NCBI GenBank assembly: GCA_013792135.1
Contig: VMSP01000110.1
Location: forward strand, 58,810 to 122,809
DNA length: 64,000 nt
Direction of reading: 5' to 3'
Source: Desulfocapsa sp.
GTDB lineage: Bacteria; Desulfobacterota; Desulfobulbia; Desulfobulbales; Desulfocapsaceae
Shown: positions 9,721 to 17,472 of the stretch, piece by piece
How positions within the stretch are numbered: the stretch's first letter is position 1
Layout of the letters: every line of letters starts with the position of its first letter
The notes under the pieces: generated by a model
Databases searched by the model: none
What the model saw: only the letters and a program-made list of their open reading frames with translations
What the model was told of the DNA's origin: nothing
Program-made: the position numbers and the translations under genes

Positions 9721-10440
9721 TTAAGGGAGACGATTATGCAATGTGTTCATAGACTGTCTGTCATTGGGTTCCACCGTGGTATTTATTATAGGTTCTGTAG
9801 GTTCTGTAGGTTCTGTAGGTTCTGTAGGTTCTATGGGTTCCATGGGCTCAGGTTCTATTATACCTTCTGAAGGCATTTCCGGGGAGGGGTCTGGTGTTAT
9901 CTCCGGTGGTATTTGAGAGAGAAAAGCAGGATTTTTCGGGCGAGTGGAATTTGTTTTCGGAGTTTCCGGGACAAGAATCTCATCTTTACCATCTCTGTTG
10001 AGGATGATTTTTCCACGCTGGATCTCTTTGATGAGAGCGCCTTGTATCATATCACCCTGAAAATAGATATCCTGTATCTTCTTTTTTTTGTCAAGGATAA
10101 TGGCCCGGCGATTTTTGGGTGACCCGCTAATAGTGCCAAGAAGAACTAAATCAAGTGAAGTAGCGGCAAGATCAGCGGCAGATGGCGTTATCTTTTCTGC
10201 TTTGTTTTCTTTTGGGGGTGGACCAAAAAGATTACGTTTAAGAATCACTTGGTGGTCTGGTCGTTTGTTCCGTCCGCCAGTGATTGGTGCTGCAATGTTT
10301 GTCCCTGCGTCTTGAATCTTTGGCTCAGGACTTGTTGCCATGAGCCTGGTGAACGCAATTCTGTAAAATATTTCAACCCCACCGGCGGCCAGTATGGTTA
10401 TGATGATAAATGGAATTATTTTTTTTAAGTACTTAGCCAT
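9721..10440 (-). CDS. gspC: Type II secretion inner-membrane protein GspC
   Basis: 239 residues. A short cytoplasmic N-terminus and one membrane helix (about 8-26) are followed by the HR domain (about 85-160) with the pattern LDLVLLGTISG, RAIILD, YFQGDMIQGALI and GKIILNRDG that contacts secretin N0. No PDZ or coiled-coil domain follows. The C-terminus is instead Pro/Glu/Thr-rich with an EPT tandem run, making this a short GspC. It lies 12 bp after gspN and 40 bp before gspD, in line with coupling of the platform to the secretin. No strong Shine-Dalgarno is visible, so translation may be coupled to gspN. Confidence 0.88.
   Translation of the reverse strand: MAKYLKKIIPFIIITILAAGGVEIFYRIAFTRLMATSPEPKIQDAGTNIAAPITGGRNKRPDHQVILKRNLFGPPPKENKAEKITPSAADLAATSLDLVLLGTISGSPKNRRAIILDKKKKIQDIYFQGDMIQGALIKEIQRGKIILNRDGKDEILVPETPKTNSTRPKNPAFLSQIPPEITPDPSPEMPSEGIIEPEPMEPIEPTEPTEPTEPTEPIINTTVEPNDRQSMNTLHNRLP
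9791..9844 (-). repeat. 9-bp tandem repeat in gspC
   Basis: Six consecutive 9-bp units (plus-strand GGTTCTGTA, last two varied) encode EPT/EPM/EPI triplets in the GspC tail. Identical adjacent units make it prone to slippage; changes would be in frame and would alter only linker length. Confidence 0.85.
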
Positions 10441-10452
10441 TATATCAATACG

Positions 10453-11340
10453 TTATGAGTCGAAAAGAAAGACGGGTTTAGCAATTGTCCCTTTCAGGTG
10501 AAAAGGAAGTGCTGCCTTATTTTGTTGCAACTGGAGTAATAATGGTTGGGCCTTTCCACTCTGTTTTACCAGAGCGGGCAAGGGTGTCAAGGCGCCTGTC
10601 AGGTCAAGCTGCATGGCAGCAAATGTTGCATTTAGGGAAGAGATTTTACCTGCAAATGTCCCCGAAAGTTCCTTGCCGTTGAGTGTTCCATTGTTCAGAA
10701 GCATCTTCTGGTTCTCCAGTTTGAAGAGCACCGCACCTTTTTCGATATCTATATTGTTCAGAGACAGGATTGGATAAAGCAGCTCAAAGGTGCCTTTTTT
10801 GATGTGGGCAGTACCCTCTCCTGTTCCTTGGGATATGTCTTGGTCGATTTGGCCTGAATAACTTCCATGTGCTGTGAGTAGGCCGGTAATGCGACGTCCG
10901 GTTTGTGTCTGTAGCCAGGGTAGTTTCATCAGGTCGAGTTCATTAATCTCTATTTTCGGCAGGGTAAAGGTCTTGTGGCTCTGGTCGAGTGACAGGGATA
11001 TCTGGTGTCTTCCGCCATAGGCGGTGATAATGAGTGAGAAGTTCTTTCCAGGTACCTTCAGGTCAGGTTTAATGGTGAGTTGTTCTATATCAAAGACTTT
11101 TTTTTCTGCTTTATCCTTGCCTTGCAGTTGAATGCCCCTGGCCACAAGGGTGAGTGGAAATTGATAGTGCAAGGACTCAATGGAGTTTTTATAGTCAGGA
11201 AGTTGCTGGGTGATGAGATGGGTGCAGAAGCTTTTGAAATTTTGTGCCGGAAAACGAACGTACAGCAAGAGTGTAACCAGAAGCAGGCCATAGATGGTAT
11301 AAAGGGACCAGCGCCAGAATGTATTGGGGGAATAGATCAT
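10453..11340 (-). CDS. gspN: Type II secretion protein GspN
   Basis: 295 residues with an N-terminal signal-anchor (about 10-30) and a predominantly beta periplasmic body of the GspN/AsmA-like type: repeated 'LxGxxxG' strands such as TGLLTAHGSYSG and LSGTFAGKI. GspN is an accessory T2SS component present in some lineages and often found next to gspM/gspL or gspC/D, as here. The start codon lies 2 bp after the gspM stop. Identity rests on hydropathy, position in the operon and family-like length, because the sequence is poorly conserved. Confidence 0.8.
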   Translation of the reverse strand: MIYSPNTFWRWSLYTIYGLLLVTLLLYVRFPAQNFKSFCTHLITQQLPDYKNSIESLHYQFPLTLVARGIQLQGKDKAEKKVFDIEQLTIKPDLKVPGKNFSLIITAYGGRHQISLSLDQSHKTFTLPKIEINELDLMKLPWLQTQTGRRITGLLTAHGSYSGQIDQDISQGTGEGTAHIKKGTFELLYPILSLNNIDIEKGAVLFKLENQKMLLNNGTLNGKELSGTFAGKISSLNATFAAMQLDLTGALTPLPALVKQSGKAQPLLLQLQQNKAALPFHLKGTIAKPVFLFDS

Positions 11341-11342
11341 GA

Positions 11343-11924
11343 TCAGGATTTTTTAGTAAATGTTATAATCTGCATCACTGCATCGAGCGTGCCTTCTTCT
11401 TTACTGTTTTCCTGAATCGAGATGCGCTTGATCACCACAACGTTGTCTGTCGACTCGACTTGCTGCAGGAAGTCCACCAGTTGCTGCAGTGAGATCCTTT
11501 CAAGTTTAAGATCAACCCGAGATTCCTGCAGGGGGCCTTCGCCCTCTGAAGTTGAAGGGGTCATGGAGTTGATCTGCTGCTTGACCTTGGCTTTTGTGGC
11601 TTGCTCTTCAATGAATGAAAAAAGGGTGAAAGAAGAGGGCCTTTTTTGCAATCTGTTCTGGATCTCCACTGCCTGAATCTGAAGTTTACGGTACTCTTCC
11701 TGGAGCTGATGTATCTTTATTATATCTTCATTTTTTGTGATTAGGGCTTTTTGTGTCTGCTGCCGGGCCTGGATCAGGGGAGAAACAGCAAACTGAAAGA
11801 GGGCAAAACAAAAGAGAAAGAAGACTCCGGCCAGAACAACACGTTTTTCCCGGTTTTCAAGTTTGTTTAGGCCGGTCTTACCCAACATCGTCTGGATGGC
11901 GTTTTTAAGAGTCAAAACGGTCAT
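11343..11924 (-). CDS. gspM: Type II secretion protein GspM
   Basis: 193 residues. A cytoplasmic N-terminus is followed by one membrane helix (about 29-48), then a coiled coil (about 55-100) and a ferredoxin-like domain (about 110-190, LERISLQQLVDFLQQVE). This is the standard GspM/PilO layout; GspM dimerises with GspL in the inner-membrane platform. It begins 3 bp after the gspL stop, so it is translationally coupled. Confidence 0.88.
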   Translation of the reverse strand: MTVLTLKNAIQTMLGKTGLNKLENREKRVVLAGVFFLFCFALFQFAVSPLIQARQQTQKALITKNEDIIKIHQLQEEYRKLQIQAVEIQNRLQKRPSSFTLFSFIEEQATKAKVKQQINSMTPSTSEGEGPLQESRVDLKLERISLQQLVDFLQQVESTDNVVVIKRISIQENSKEEGTLDAVMQIITFTKKS

Positions 11925-11927
11925 GGC

Positions 11928-13430
11928 TCAAGTGCCTCTCATGGTCAGTTTCAGCTCGAAGCGAATCTTTGAGCTCTTAGGATCAAGACTTGCCGAACTG
12001 ATCTCCACATTGCTGAACGCGGGAGATTGCTCCAGACCTTTTTTGATTGCATCCACGGTGTTGAACGTGTCGGTGGTACCTTTGAGTCGCAGCCCATTGT
12101 CATCCACCACAAAGCGGGCTAAACGAATATCAAGTGATGCAGGGATTTTTGCTGATATTTCGGCAAGGATATCGAGGATGGTGATAGTGGGCAGGGTCCC
12201 ATCTTTATCCATGGATGTCTGTCTGGTTTCACGGATCTTGACCTCGAGTTGCTGGATGGGGTCTACAATTCTGGTTACTTCCGGCAGAGTCTCAGTAAAT
12301 ACGGCCCGGATCTGAGTATTGAGGTTGTTTTGTTCTTTGAGGAGCTTGGTGTAATCAACCCACAGATAGATGATTGAAAACAGGACTGCCGATATGAGAG
12401 GCAGAGCAATGGCGATTGTCAGTGTTCTGTTGTCGGTAAATGATTTTTTGGTGGCGAAGGCCTCTTTGCGGAAGTTGAAGCCCTTCCAGTTTTTTATGAT
12501 CTGCCAGCCAAGGTTGACAGAATCTTCCATAATGTCGGGCAACCAATTTTTGTCAACGGGAGAGACGAATTGCGGTACGAATTGCTGCACTGGGCCGGCA
12601 TCTGCCAAAGTGCAGTTTCGACATAGGCTACCTAGTCCTGCTTGTATCCGGTCTGTTGTCCCTTCCATGCATCCGACAGGCCCGCTCAGGTACACAGTAA
12701 ATTCTTGTGTTTGGAATACGGATTGCACTGTTTGTTGAATGGAGATGCACAAAGCATGGAATGTTTCATCAATATTTTCGGGACGAAACACCTTAAGAGT
12801 GTTGCTTTCCTGATCGGTATGAAATCCGGATTGGAGCCCTGGGTCAAAGACAAGCGGCCGGATCAGAGTGATCTGACCAGAACGGACAAGGATGAATGTT
12901 GCCCGCTGCAGGCTGATATTCAGAAGAAGAAAATCTGCAGGGAGCTCTGGGGTATGAATCAGACGAAGGGTGGTCGGGATGCCGGATATGGTCACCGTTT
13001 GCGGATCAATTCCCAGTGCCTGTAGGGTTGCAAGTTGCGTGGCCAGTAACTCCCGGTCAATCATGGCGGCAATGACCTGGCTTTTCTGCTTATCTTCCAG
13101 GGCAATCATGGAATCAATGAGCAGTCGTTCTATTTTGACCGGAGCATTTTCCTCCAATTCCAGAGGCAGGATCTTATCAATGGTTTTACGGTCGGTGAAG
13201 GGCAATGAGAGATTGCGATAAAAAAAAGAGTCGGCCGCAAGGGCTATATGGCATGAAGTTTCGTGACAATCAATCTTCCGGCTCAGTTCTGTCAATACCT
13301 CTTCCAGAGGCCGGTCGGCAACTGACACCACAGCGTAGCCTTCAATTTGCATGGCTTTGGCTTCAACGGTGAAAGCGATTGCAGTGATCAAATCGCTTTT
13401 AATGTCAATGGCAAGAAATTTGCTGCTCAT
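11928..13430 (-). CDS. gspL: Type II secretion protein GspL (actin-like domain plus PilN-like domain)
   Basis: 500 residues. The N-terminal 300 residues have the actin-like PilM/GspL cytoplasmic fold (FLAIDIKSDLITAIAF at the start; FLLLNISLQRATFILV for the second half). A membrane helix (about 338-358) then leads to a PilN/GspL periplasmic ferredoxin-like domain (about 400-500). The cytoplasmic domain docks GspE and the periplasmic domain pairs with GspM. The gene is separated from gspK by 3 bp. Confidence 0.88.
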   Translation of the reverse strand: MSSKFLAIDIKSDLITAIAFTVEAKAMQIEGYAVVSVADRPLEEVLTELSRKIDCHETSCHIALAADSFFYRNLSLPFTDRKTIDKILPLELEENAPVKIERLLIDSMIALEDKQKSQVIAAMIDRELLATQLATLQALGIDPQTVTISGIPTTLRLIHTPELPADFLLLNISLQRATFILVRSGQITLIRPLVFDPGLQSGFHTDQESNTLKVFRPENIDETFHALCISIQQTVQSVFQTQEFTVYLSGPVGCMEGTTDRIQAGLGSLCRNCTLADAGPVQQFVPQFVSPVDKNWLPDIMEDSVNLGWQIIKNWKGFNFRKEAFATKKSFTDNRTLTIAIALPLISAVLFSIIYLWVDYTKLLKEQNNLNTQIRAVFTETLPEVTRIVDPIQQLEVKIRETRQTSMDKDGTLPTITILDILAEISAKIPASLDIRLARFVVDDNGLRLKGTTDTFNTVDAIKKGLEQSPAFSNVEISSASLDPKSSKIRFELKLTMRGT

Positions 13431-13433
13431 TGT

Positions 13434-14480
13434 TTATTCAACTTTCCAGCTTAAAAGAGTGGTCTTCTGATTATCTCGTTGCACAATTGCCACAATGTCT
13501 TTTTTTGTGGAATCCAGTTGGGCATGCGAGGAAATGGTAAAATAATTACTTTTTACTATTATATTCTTTAACGTATTTTTTCCGGTAAAGGAAGGGAGGA
13601 CCTCGGAAACCCATGTTGTTGAGGCCAGTTTGTCCTTATTATTTTCATCGTCCCTGTATGTTTGCATATCCTCCGCCATTTCTTTGGTCATATCTTCATT
13701 CAGGGCCTGGAGCAGAAGTGGGTCGGCGGTGTTGATATTTATCTGCCCGCTATTCCCCTGAGTGGTCAGCAGCGGCGCCAGTCCAGAATGTTTCTCCGTG
13801 CCAAAGAGAAGTTCAGGGGTGACTCCCTTTACCAGCAGTAATTCCTCGATGAATTCTACTGGGCCGTTTTTGCAGGGGTATGGTGTGTCCAGAGATTGAT
13901 AATAGCTGGATTCGGCACCAAACTCCTGCTCCCCGTCCCCATCTTCTGCATCAATCCAGTCGATGAGTGAGTCGATGATCGTTCTGGCAGCACTGTCTTC
14001 CAGGTTAAAAGGCTCCTGGCGGAGTAATCTCCACAAGATATTGCGGGCATCTTCTTCCTGCTGGCTTGCCTGTGCCGGGCTAACACCTAATTGTTGCTGG
14101 CCTTTGCTCTGGACAACACTGTTGATCTGGAATTTCCCACTGTTGTCGGTGATTTCAACCTTCAGAGTACCATCGTTAAAGAGCTGGGACAGGTCTTCGT
14201 CTGCCAGCAGTGCCCATGAATCCTGGAAGGAATCATGGGCGTTCTCTTGTGCATCTTTATCCAGGACGGCCATGGCCAGGTTGATTCCCGACCTGGCCAT
14301 GGCCTCCAGTCTGATGCTATTACTCTGGATTCCCGAAGTCTGAAGGCTCTGGCGCATGTTTTTGTTGAATTGGATGGTAAGGGCCACAATCAGGCTGATG
14401 ACGGTCAACGCAATCAGCAGGGCCATGCCACGGTTGTTTTTTAGGAGCCGTTGCGAAATAACTATTCCATTTCTGATCAT
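13434..14480 (-). CDS. gspK: Type II secretion minor pseudopilin GspK
   Basis: 348 residues from the ATG at 14480. The leader ends NNRG before MALLIALTVISLIVALTI, the hydrophobic prepilin helix, with the D/E-rich alpha-helical insert typical of GspK (DWIDAEDGDGEQEFGAE, calcium-site-like). GspK caps the GspI-J-K tip complex. An in-frame start at 14579 exists but would put 33 unrelated residues before the leader. The 14480 start is preferred because AAGGAG (minus strand, 14491-14496) lies 10 nt upstream. Both that RBS and the first codons lie inside palindromic element E, so the first residues of the leader are element-derived. Confidence 0.88.
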   Translation of the reverse strand: MIRNGIVISQRLLKNNRGMALLIALTVISLIVALTIQFNKNMRQSLQTSGIQSNSIRLEAMARSGINLAMAVLDKDAQENAHDSFQDSWALLADEDLSQLFNDGTLKVEITDNSGKFQINSVVQSKGQQQLGVSPAQASQQEEDARNILWRLLRQEPFNLEDSAARTIIDSLIDWIDAEDGDGEQEFGAESSYYQSLDTPYPCKNGPVEFIEELLLVKGVTPELLFGTEKHSGLAPLLTTQGNSGQININTADPLLLQALNEDMTKEMAEDMQTYRDDENNKDKLASTTWVSEVLPSFTGKNTLKNIIVKSNYFTISSHAQLDSTKKDIVAIVQRDNQKTTLLSWKVE

Positions 14481-14604
14481 TTCGTTACGGCTCCTTACGC
14501 AGAGCAGGGATGCTCCAGTGTCGCTCGCTCCATGGATGGGTGAAGAGCGACTGCCGCTTTGGATGTAACATGCAGCCATGTAATTTTAATTTATAACGGC
14601 TTAA
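14441..14604. repeat. Nested palindromic intergenic element, copy E
   Basis: Outer arms TTAGGAGCCGTTGCGAAATAA (14441 onward) and TTATAACGGCTTAA (14591-14604) match the arms of copies C and D. GAGCCGTTGCGAAAT also pairs with ATTTCGTTACGGCTC inside. A further hairpin, GTCGCTC (14520-14526) with GAGCGAC (14545-14551), is shared with 31085-31125. On the minus strand it lies 13 bp after the gspJ stop and contributes the gspK RBS and start. Confidence 0.65.
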
Positions 14605-14617
14605 GGAAGAAAGCATC

Positions 14618-15298
14618 TTATGGCGTTTCTCCTCTGGGAACTGTGCCGGGAAAAGTGACAGCGGTTGTAAAACGGATGGGCTGGGCCTCTTCATCCGGGC
14701 CCATAAAGAGAAGGCTGATCTCGATTCTATCCGGGAGTCTTGGCGCATTGCTATCGGATTTCTCGATCTCTTTGCTGTCCCAGTTGTCCTGCTGCTCCCC
14801 TTGGTTAAGGTAATAAATAATTTGTACCTCTTCTAAGCCATCACAGAGGAGTAAGCCTTTCTTTACGTCTGGCTCATCGGTCTCTATGGGTCGAAAAGCC
14901 TTGTCCTGCCGAAAGAGACGCAAGGCCTTGGTCTCAGAGTCTTCCTCGATGGTATAGCTTATGGTTGCGTATCCGGCAGCTTGTTCATTTTTGTTCAAGA
15001 CAAGATGGGCTGTGGATGTGAACCGCATTGTGTCTGCCTCTTTGTTGCCAATCTTTTGTGGTTTCCCCTGCAGAAAACCACTTGTCCCCAGATAAAGGGA
15101 GCCAAGGTCGTTGCTGATACGATTCATGGTAATACTGGCCTTGTTGTAAATCTCTGTCTGTGATTCTGTGGTGTCAATAATGAGAAAGGTGGCCCGGTAT
15201 GAGCCGTAGGCCAAAGAGACGACAATGGCAAAAATAGAAATCGCCATCAGAATTTCAAGAAGAGTGAATCCACTGCTCCTGTATGCGCTTCTATTCAT
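14618..15298 (-). CDS. gspJ: Type II secretion minor pseudopilin GspJ
   Basis: 226 residues. The prepilin leader MNRSAYRSSG precedes FTLLEILMAISIFAIVVSLA, with E at +5, the standard class III signal for PilD/GspO. The C-terminal part is the longer beta-rich GspJ head domain. GspJ recruits GspI and GspK at the pseudopilus tip. The start lies 83 bp after gspI. Confidence 0.92.
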   Translation of the reverse strand: MNRSAYRSSGFTLLEILMAISIFAIVVSLAYGSYRATFLIIDTTESQTEIYNKASITMNRISNDLGSLYLGTSGFLQGKPQKIGNKEADTMRFTSTAHLVLNKNEQAAGYATISYTIEEDSETKALRLFRQDKAFRPIETDEPDVKKGLLLCDGLEEVQIIYYLNQGEQQDNWDSKEIEKSDSNAPRLPDRIEISLLFMGPDEEAQPIRFTTAVTFPGTVPRGETP

Positions 15299-15381
15299 CA
15301 GGGTGTTGTAAAATTAAAAGGTATCATTTTGTTTGTAGCATTATGGAACGTTTGAGAAGAAAAGAATGTTTTTACCAGATC

Positions 15382-15843
15382 TTAAAAGGCTCTGTTTTTG
15401 GGCAAATAGCTTTGAATCTGATAGACATAGTGATTGTCGCCCCAGGAGACGGTCAGGGTAAGCAGTTGCAATGTGTCTGCAAGCTTGCTCAGTATCTCCG
15501 ATGTTTCCAACTTTACGTCTTCTGTCTCCATTTTCCATTGATATCCTGGAAAATCATCACCAAAGTCACCACTGTCAGAGGATGGGTTTTCGGCGTTGGT
15601 GGAAAATTCAGCCAGTTTCATTTGGGCCAAAAGTGGTGCCTGGGTGTTGAACTTGACCGTTCCGCCCAGGGAAACACTTTGGGATTGGGAGCCAAACAGG
15701 GTGGTCAGGGCAATAGCGAGCAGGGATATGGCAATCATCACCTCAAGAAGGGTGAATCCGTCATTTCCTGGTGGCCGATGTCTTGGCGCAAGCCGTGGAG
15801 AGAAAGAACAGTGGCTTTTATTCCAGGCTGATATAGGTATCAT
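15382..15843 (-). CDS. gspI: Type II secretion minor pseudopilin GspI
   Basis: 153 residues. GNDG precedes FTLLEVMIAISLLAIALTTL, giving the prepilin cleavage site; the leader is long (29 residues). The only ATG before the motif is at 15843, overlapping the 3' end of gspH by 26 bp, which suggests coupled translation. The small globular domain and length fit GspI, the initiator of the tip complex. Confidence 0.88.
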   Translation of the reverse strand: MIPISAWNKSHCSFSPRLAPRHRPPGNDGFTLLEVMIAISLLAIALTTLFGSQSQSVSLGGTVKFNTQAPLLAQMKLAEFSTNAENPSSDSGDFGDDFPGYQWKMETEDVKLETSEILSKLADTLQLLTLTVSWGDNHYVYQIQSYLPKNRAF

Positions 15844-16360
15844 AGGCTTTTATGGTAGTGAAAAAGGGAGAAAGTACAAGGCTTATGATGTTGTCCTGGT
15901 CATCGGCCAGATGGAGGATGGTTTGATCCATATATCCCTGTTTGTTGATCCAGAGGGTGACTTCTCCAGAGGTTTTCTTGTCCGCAGTTCCGGTCTGGAT
16001 ATCCTGGAGGCGAACGGATGAAGGCATCTGGATGCCCGGGTGAGCCTGCACTTGCTCCTCGTCTTCTTTGGATTTGGGAGGATCCTGCTGATACCATATC
16101 TTTTTCCGGTCAAGGTTAAAGTGTATCAGATAGGGGTGTTGCTCCTGTGCTGCCAGAGCTCGTACTTCTCTTATCATGGCTATGATCTTTCTGGAGTTGG
16201 CAGCAAGTTGGTCAATAACCAGGGCCTGACGGAGATTGGGAACGCTGAATGCCAGGCTGACAGCGATCAGCAGGCAGACGATGATCAGTTCCAGCAGAGT
16301 GAATCCCTGTTGATTTTGGAATCGGCCATAGAAAACAGGGGGAGGTGAAGTCTGGAACAT
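15818..16360 (-). CDS. gspH: Type II secretion minor pseudopilin GspH
   Basis: The prepilin motif QNQQG before FTLLELIIVCLLIAVSLAF identifies a minor pseudopilin, and the globular region with ALAAQEQHPYLIHF fits GspH. The ATG at 16360 gives an 18-residue leader and about 180 residues in total. The frame is open further upstream to a TTG at 16483, but that would give a 59-residue leader. No start has a good Shine-Dalgarno, so the 5' end is uncertain. The gene lies between gspG and gspI, as in standard gsp operons. Confidence 0.8.
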   Translation of the reverse strand: MFQTSPPPVFYGRFQNQQGFTLLELIIVCLLIAVSLAFSVPNLRQALVIDQLAANSRKIIAMIREVRALAAQEQHPYLIHFNLDRKKIWYQQDPPKSKEDEEQVQAHPGIQMPSSVRLQDIQTGTADKKTSGEVTLWINKQGYMDQTILHLADDQDNIISLVLSPFFTTIKAYDTYISLE

Positions 16361-16537
16361 GTCTTGAGGGTATGGCTTCAAATAGGATTCTTTCTGTTGT
16401 AGATGAACTACTTGCAAAAGGCCATTTTTGTTCGTCGGCCCATACATGATCTGTACAGTTGAGGTTCGCGTGCCTGGTTGCAATGAGAGAATAGGGGATT
16501 TTAAGATTTTGGCAAAGTACTCACTATCTCAGAGAAG

Positions 16538-16593
16538 TCCTTACGCCGTTGTCAAAAAATAACTGTAATATTACAGTTATTTAACAGCTTTTA
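16538..16593. repeat. Palindromic intergenic element, copy G
   Basis: Contains a perfect 26-bp palindrome (AAATAACTGTAAT followed by its exact complement, 16557-16582). The flanking arms CGCCGTT and AACAGCTT resemble those of copies C-E. On the minus strand it begins at the gspG stop codon (GAT TAA AAGCTGTTA) and ends in GCGTAAGGA, as copy E does. It fills the gspG-gspH gap and may act as an mRNA-stabilising hairpin behind the highly expressed major pseudopilin gene (inference). Confidence 0.7.
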
Positions 16594-17079
16594 ATCAATC
16601 GTCCAGTTAGTGATATCCACGTCGTCGCCTTCGCCTCCTGCCTGCCCATCGCCGCCATAGGAGATAATGTCAAAATCGCTGTGGCTTCCCGGGCAGAGAT
16701 AAATATAGTCGTTGCCCCAAGGGTCTTTTGGAACTTTCCCTTTGGCAAGATAACCGCCGGTACGCCATTTTTGAGCAAGTCTGCCGCTGGCCGGGGCTTC
16801 AATCAGGGCTTGCAGGCCTTGTTCAGTGGAAGGATAAATGCCGTTGTCCAGTTTATAGGATTGAACAGCTGTTTCCAGGCTGGTGATTTGAACCGCAGCC
16901 ATGGTGCGTTTGGCCTCTTCCGGGTGTCCCATGATCTTTGGGCCGACATATCCAGCAAGAATGCCAATGATGATAAGAACGACCAGGAGTTCAATGAGGG
17001 TGAAGCCGCATTCTGAATGAATTTGGTGAACTGGGCTCGGGAGGGGACTGTGTTTTTTATGCATTGATGAGAAATTCAT
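16591..17079 (-). CDS. gspG: Type II secretion major pseudopilin GspG
   Basis: 162 residues. The leader ends SECG before FTLIELLVVLIIIGILAGYV; the conserved GYVGPKIMG, GLQALI, DPWGNDYIYLCPG and ISYGGDGQ..GE..D motifs (including the C-terminal calcium site) are diagnostic of GspG. It builds the pseudopilus shaft. It is the first gene of the minus-strand gsp operon, so the operon promoter should lie between 17080 and about 17450, divergent from the ThiC-family gene. Confidence 0.95.
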   Translation of the reverse strand: MNFSSMHKKHSPLPSPVHQIHSECGFTLIELLVVLIIIGILAGYVGPKIMGHPEEAKRTMAAVQITSLETAVQSYKLDNGIYPSTEQGLQALIEAPASGRLAQKWRTGGYLAKGKVPKDPWGNDYIYLCPGSHSDFDIISYGGDGQAGGEGDDVDITNWTID

Positions 17080-17472
17080 AATAATAACGTAGATAGAGTA
17101 AATGATAAAAAGACGAAAATGAATGTATTTCTTTTAAAATATTAAAATACACTCTTTTAGAGAATTTGGTATCTGAAAAAGTTATTTATCTGTTATTTTT
17201 CTTAATATGTTCGCCATCACTGGCGCGTTGAAAGATATAAGATGAGAGTGGCGGAGTGATTGTGTCGGTGTAATTTTTGTCTGTACTGTGTAGCATTCCC
17301 GGGTGAAAATGAGATTGTTGGTGATGAGATACTTGAGAACATTGCCAAGACAGTATATATAATAAGGAAACTGTTTGTTGGTAGTCGTGTCGTTTAAATG
17401 GAACCTGGCAAGACTTGTCGGTTTGATATACCGATTTTTTAGATATAATCCCGTGTAAGGAGTAGAATAATA
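17080..17472. other. Divergent intergenic region between gspG and the ThiC-family gene
   Basis: 393 bp, AT-rich, expected to hold promoters for both directions. A short stem TCGGT/ACCGA followed by TTTTTT lies at about 17417-17439, and a TATAAT at 17444-17449 sits just upstream of the downstream gene's AAGGAG (17457-17462); neither is a convincing complete promoter. No TPP riboswitch (no CTGAGA core with matching 3' half) and no clear cobalamin riboswitch (no GCCACTG B12 box) was found. Confidence 0.45.

Noticed and set aside
14480..14579. Longer GspK starting at 14579
   Set aside because: Would place 33 unrelated residues before the prepilin leader; the start at 14480 has an AAGGAG and a proper leader.
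17080..17472. TPP or cobalamin riboswitch ahead of the ThiC-family gene
   Set aside because: No CTGAGA core with matching 3' half and no GCCACTG B12 box was found; GCCATCACTG at 17212-17221 is not a valid box.
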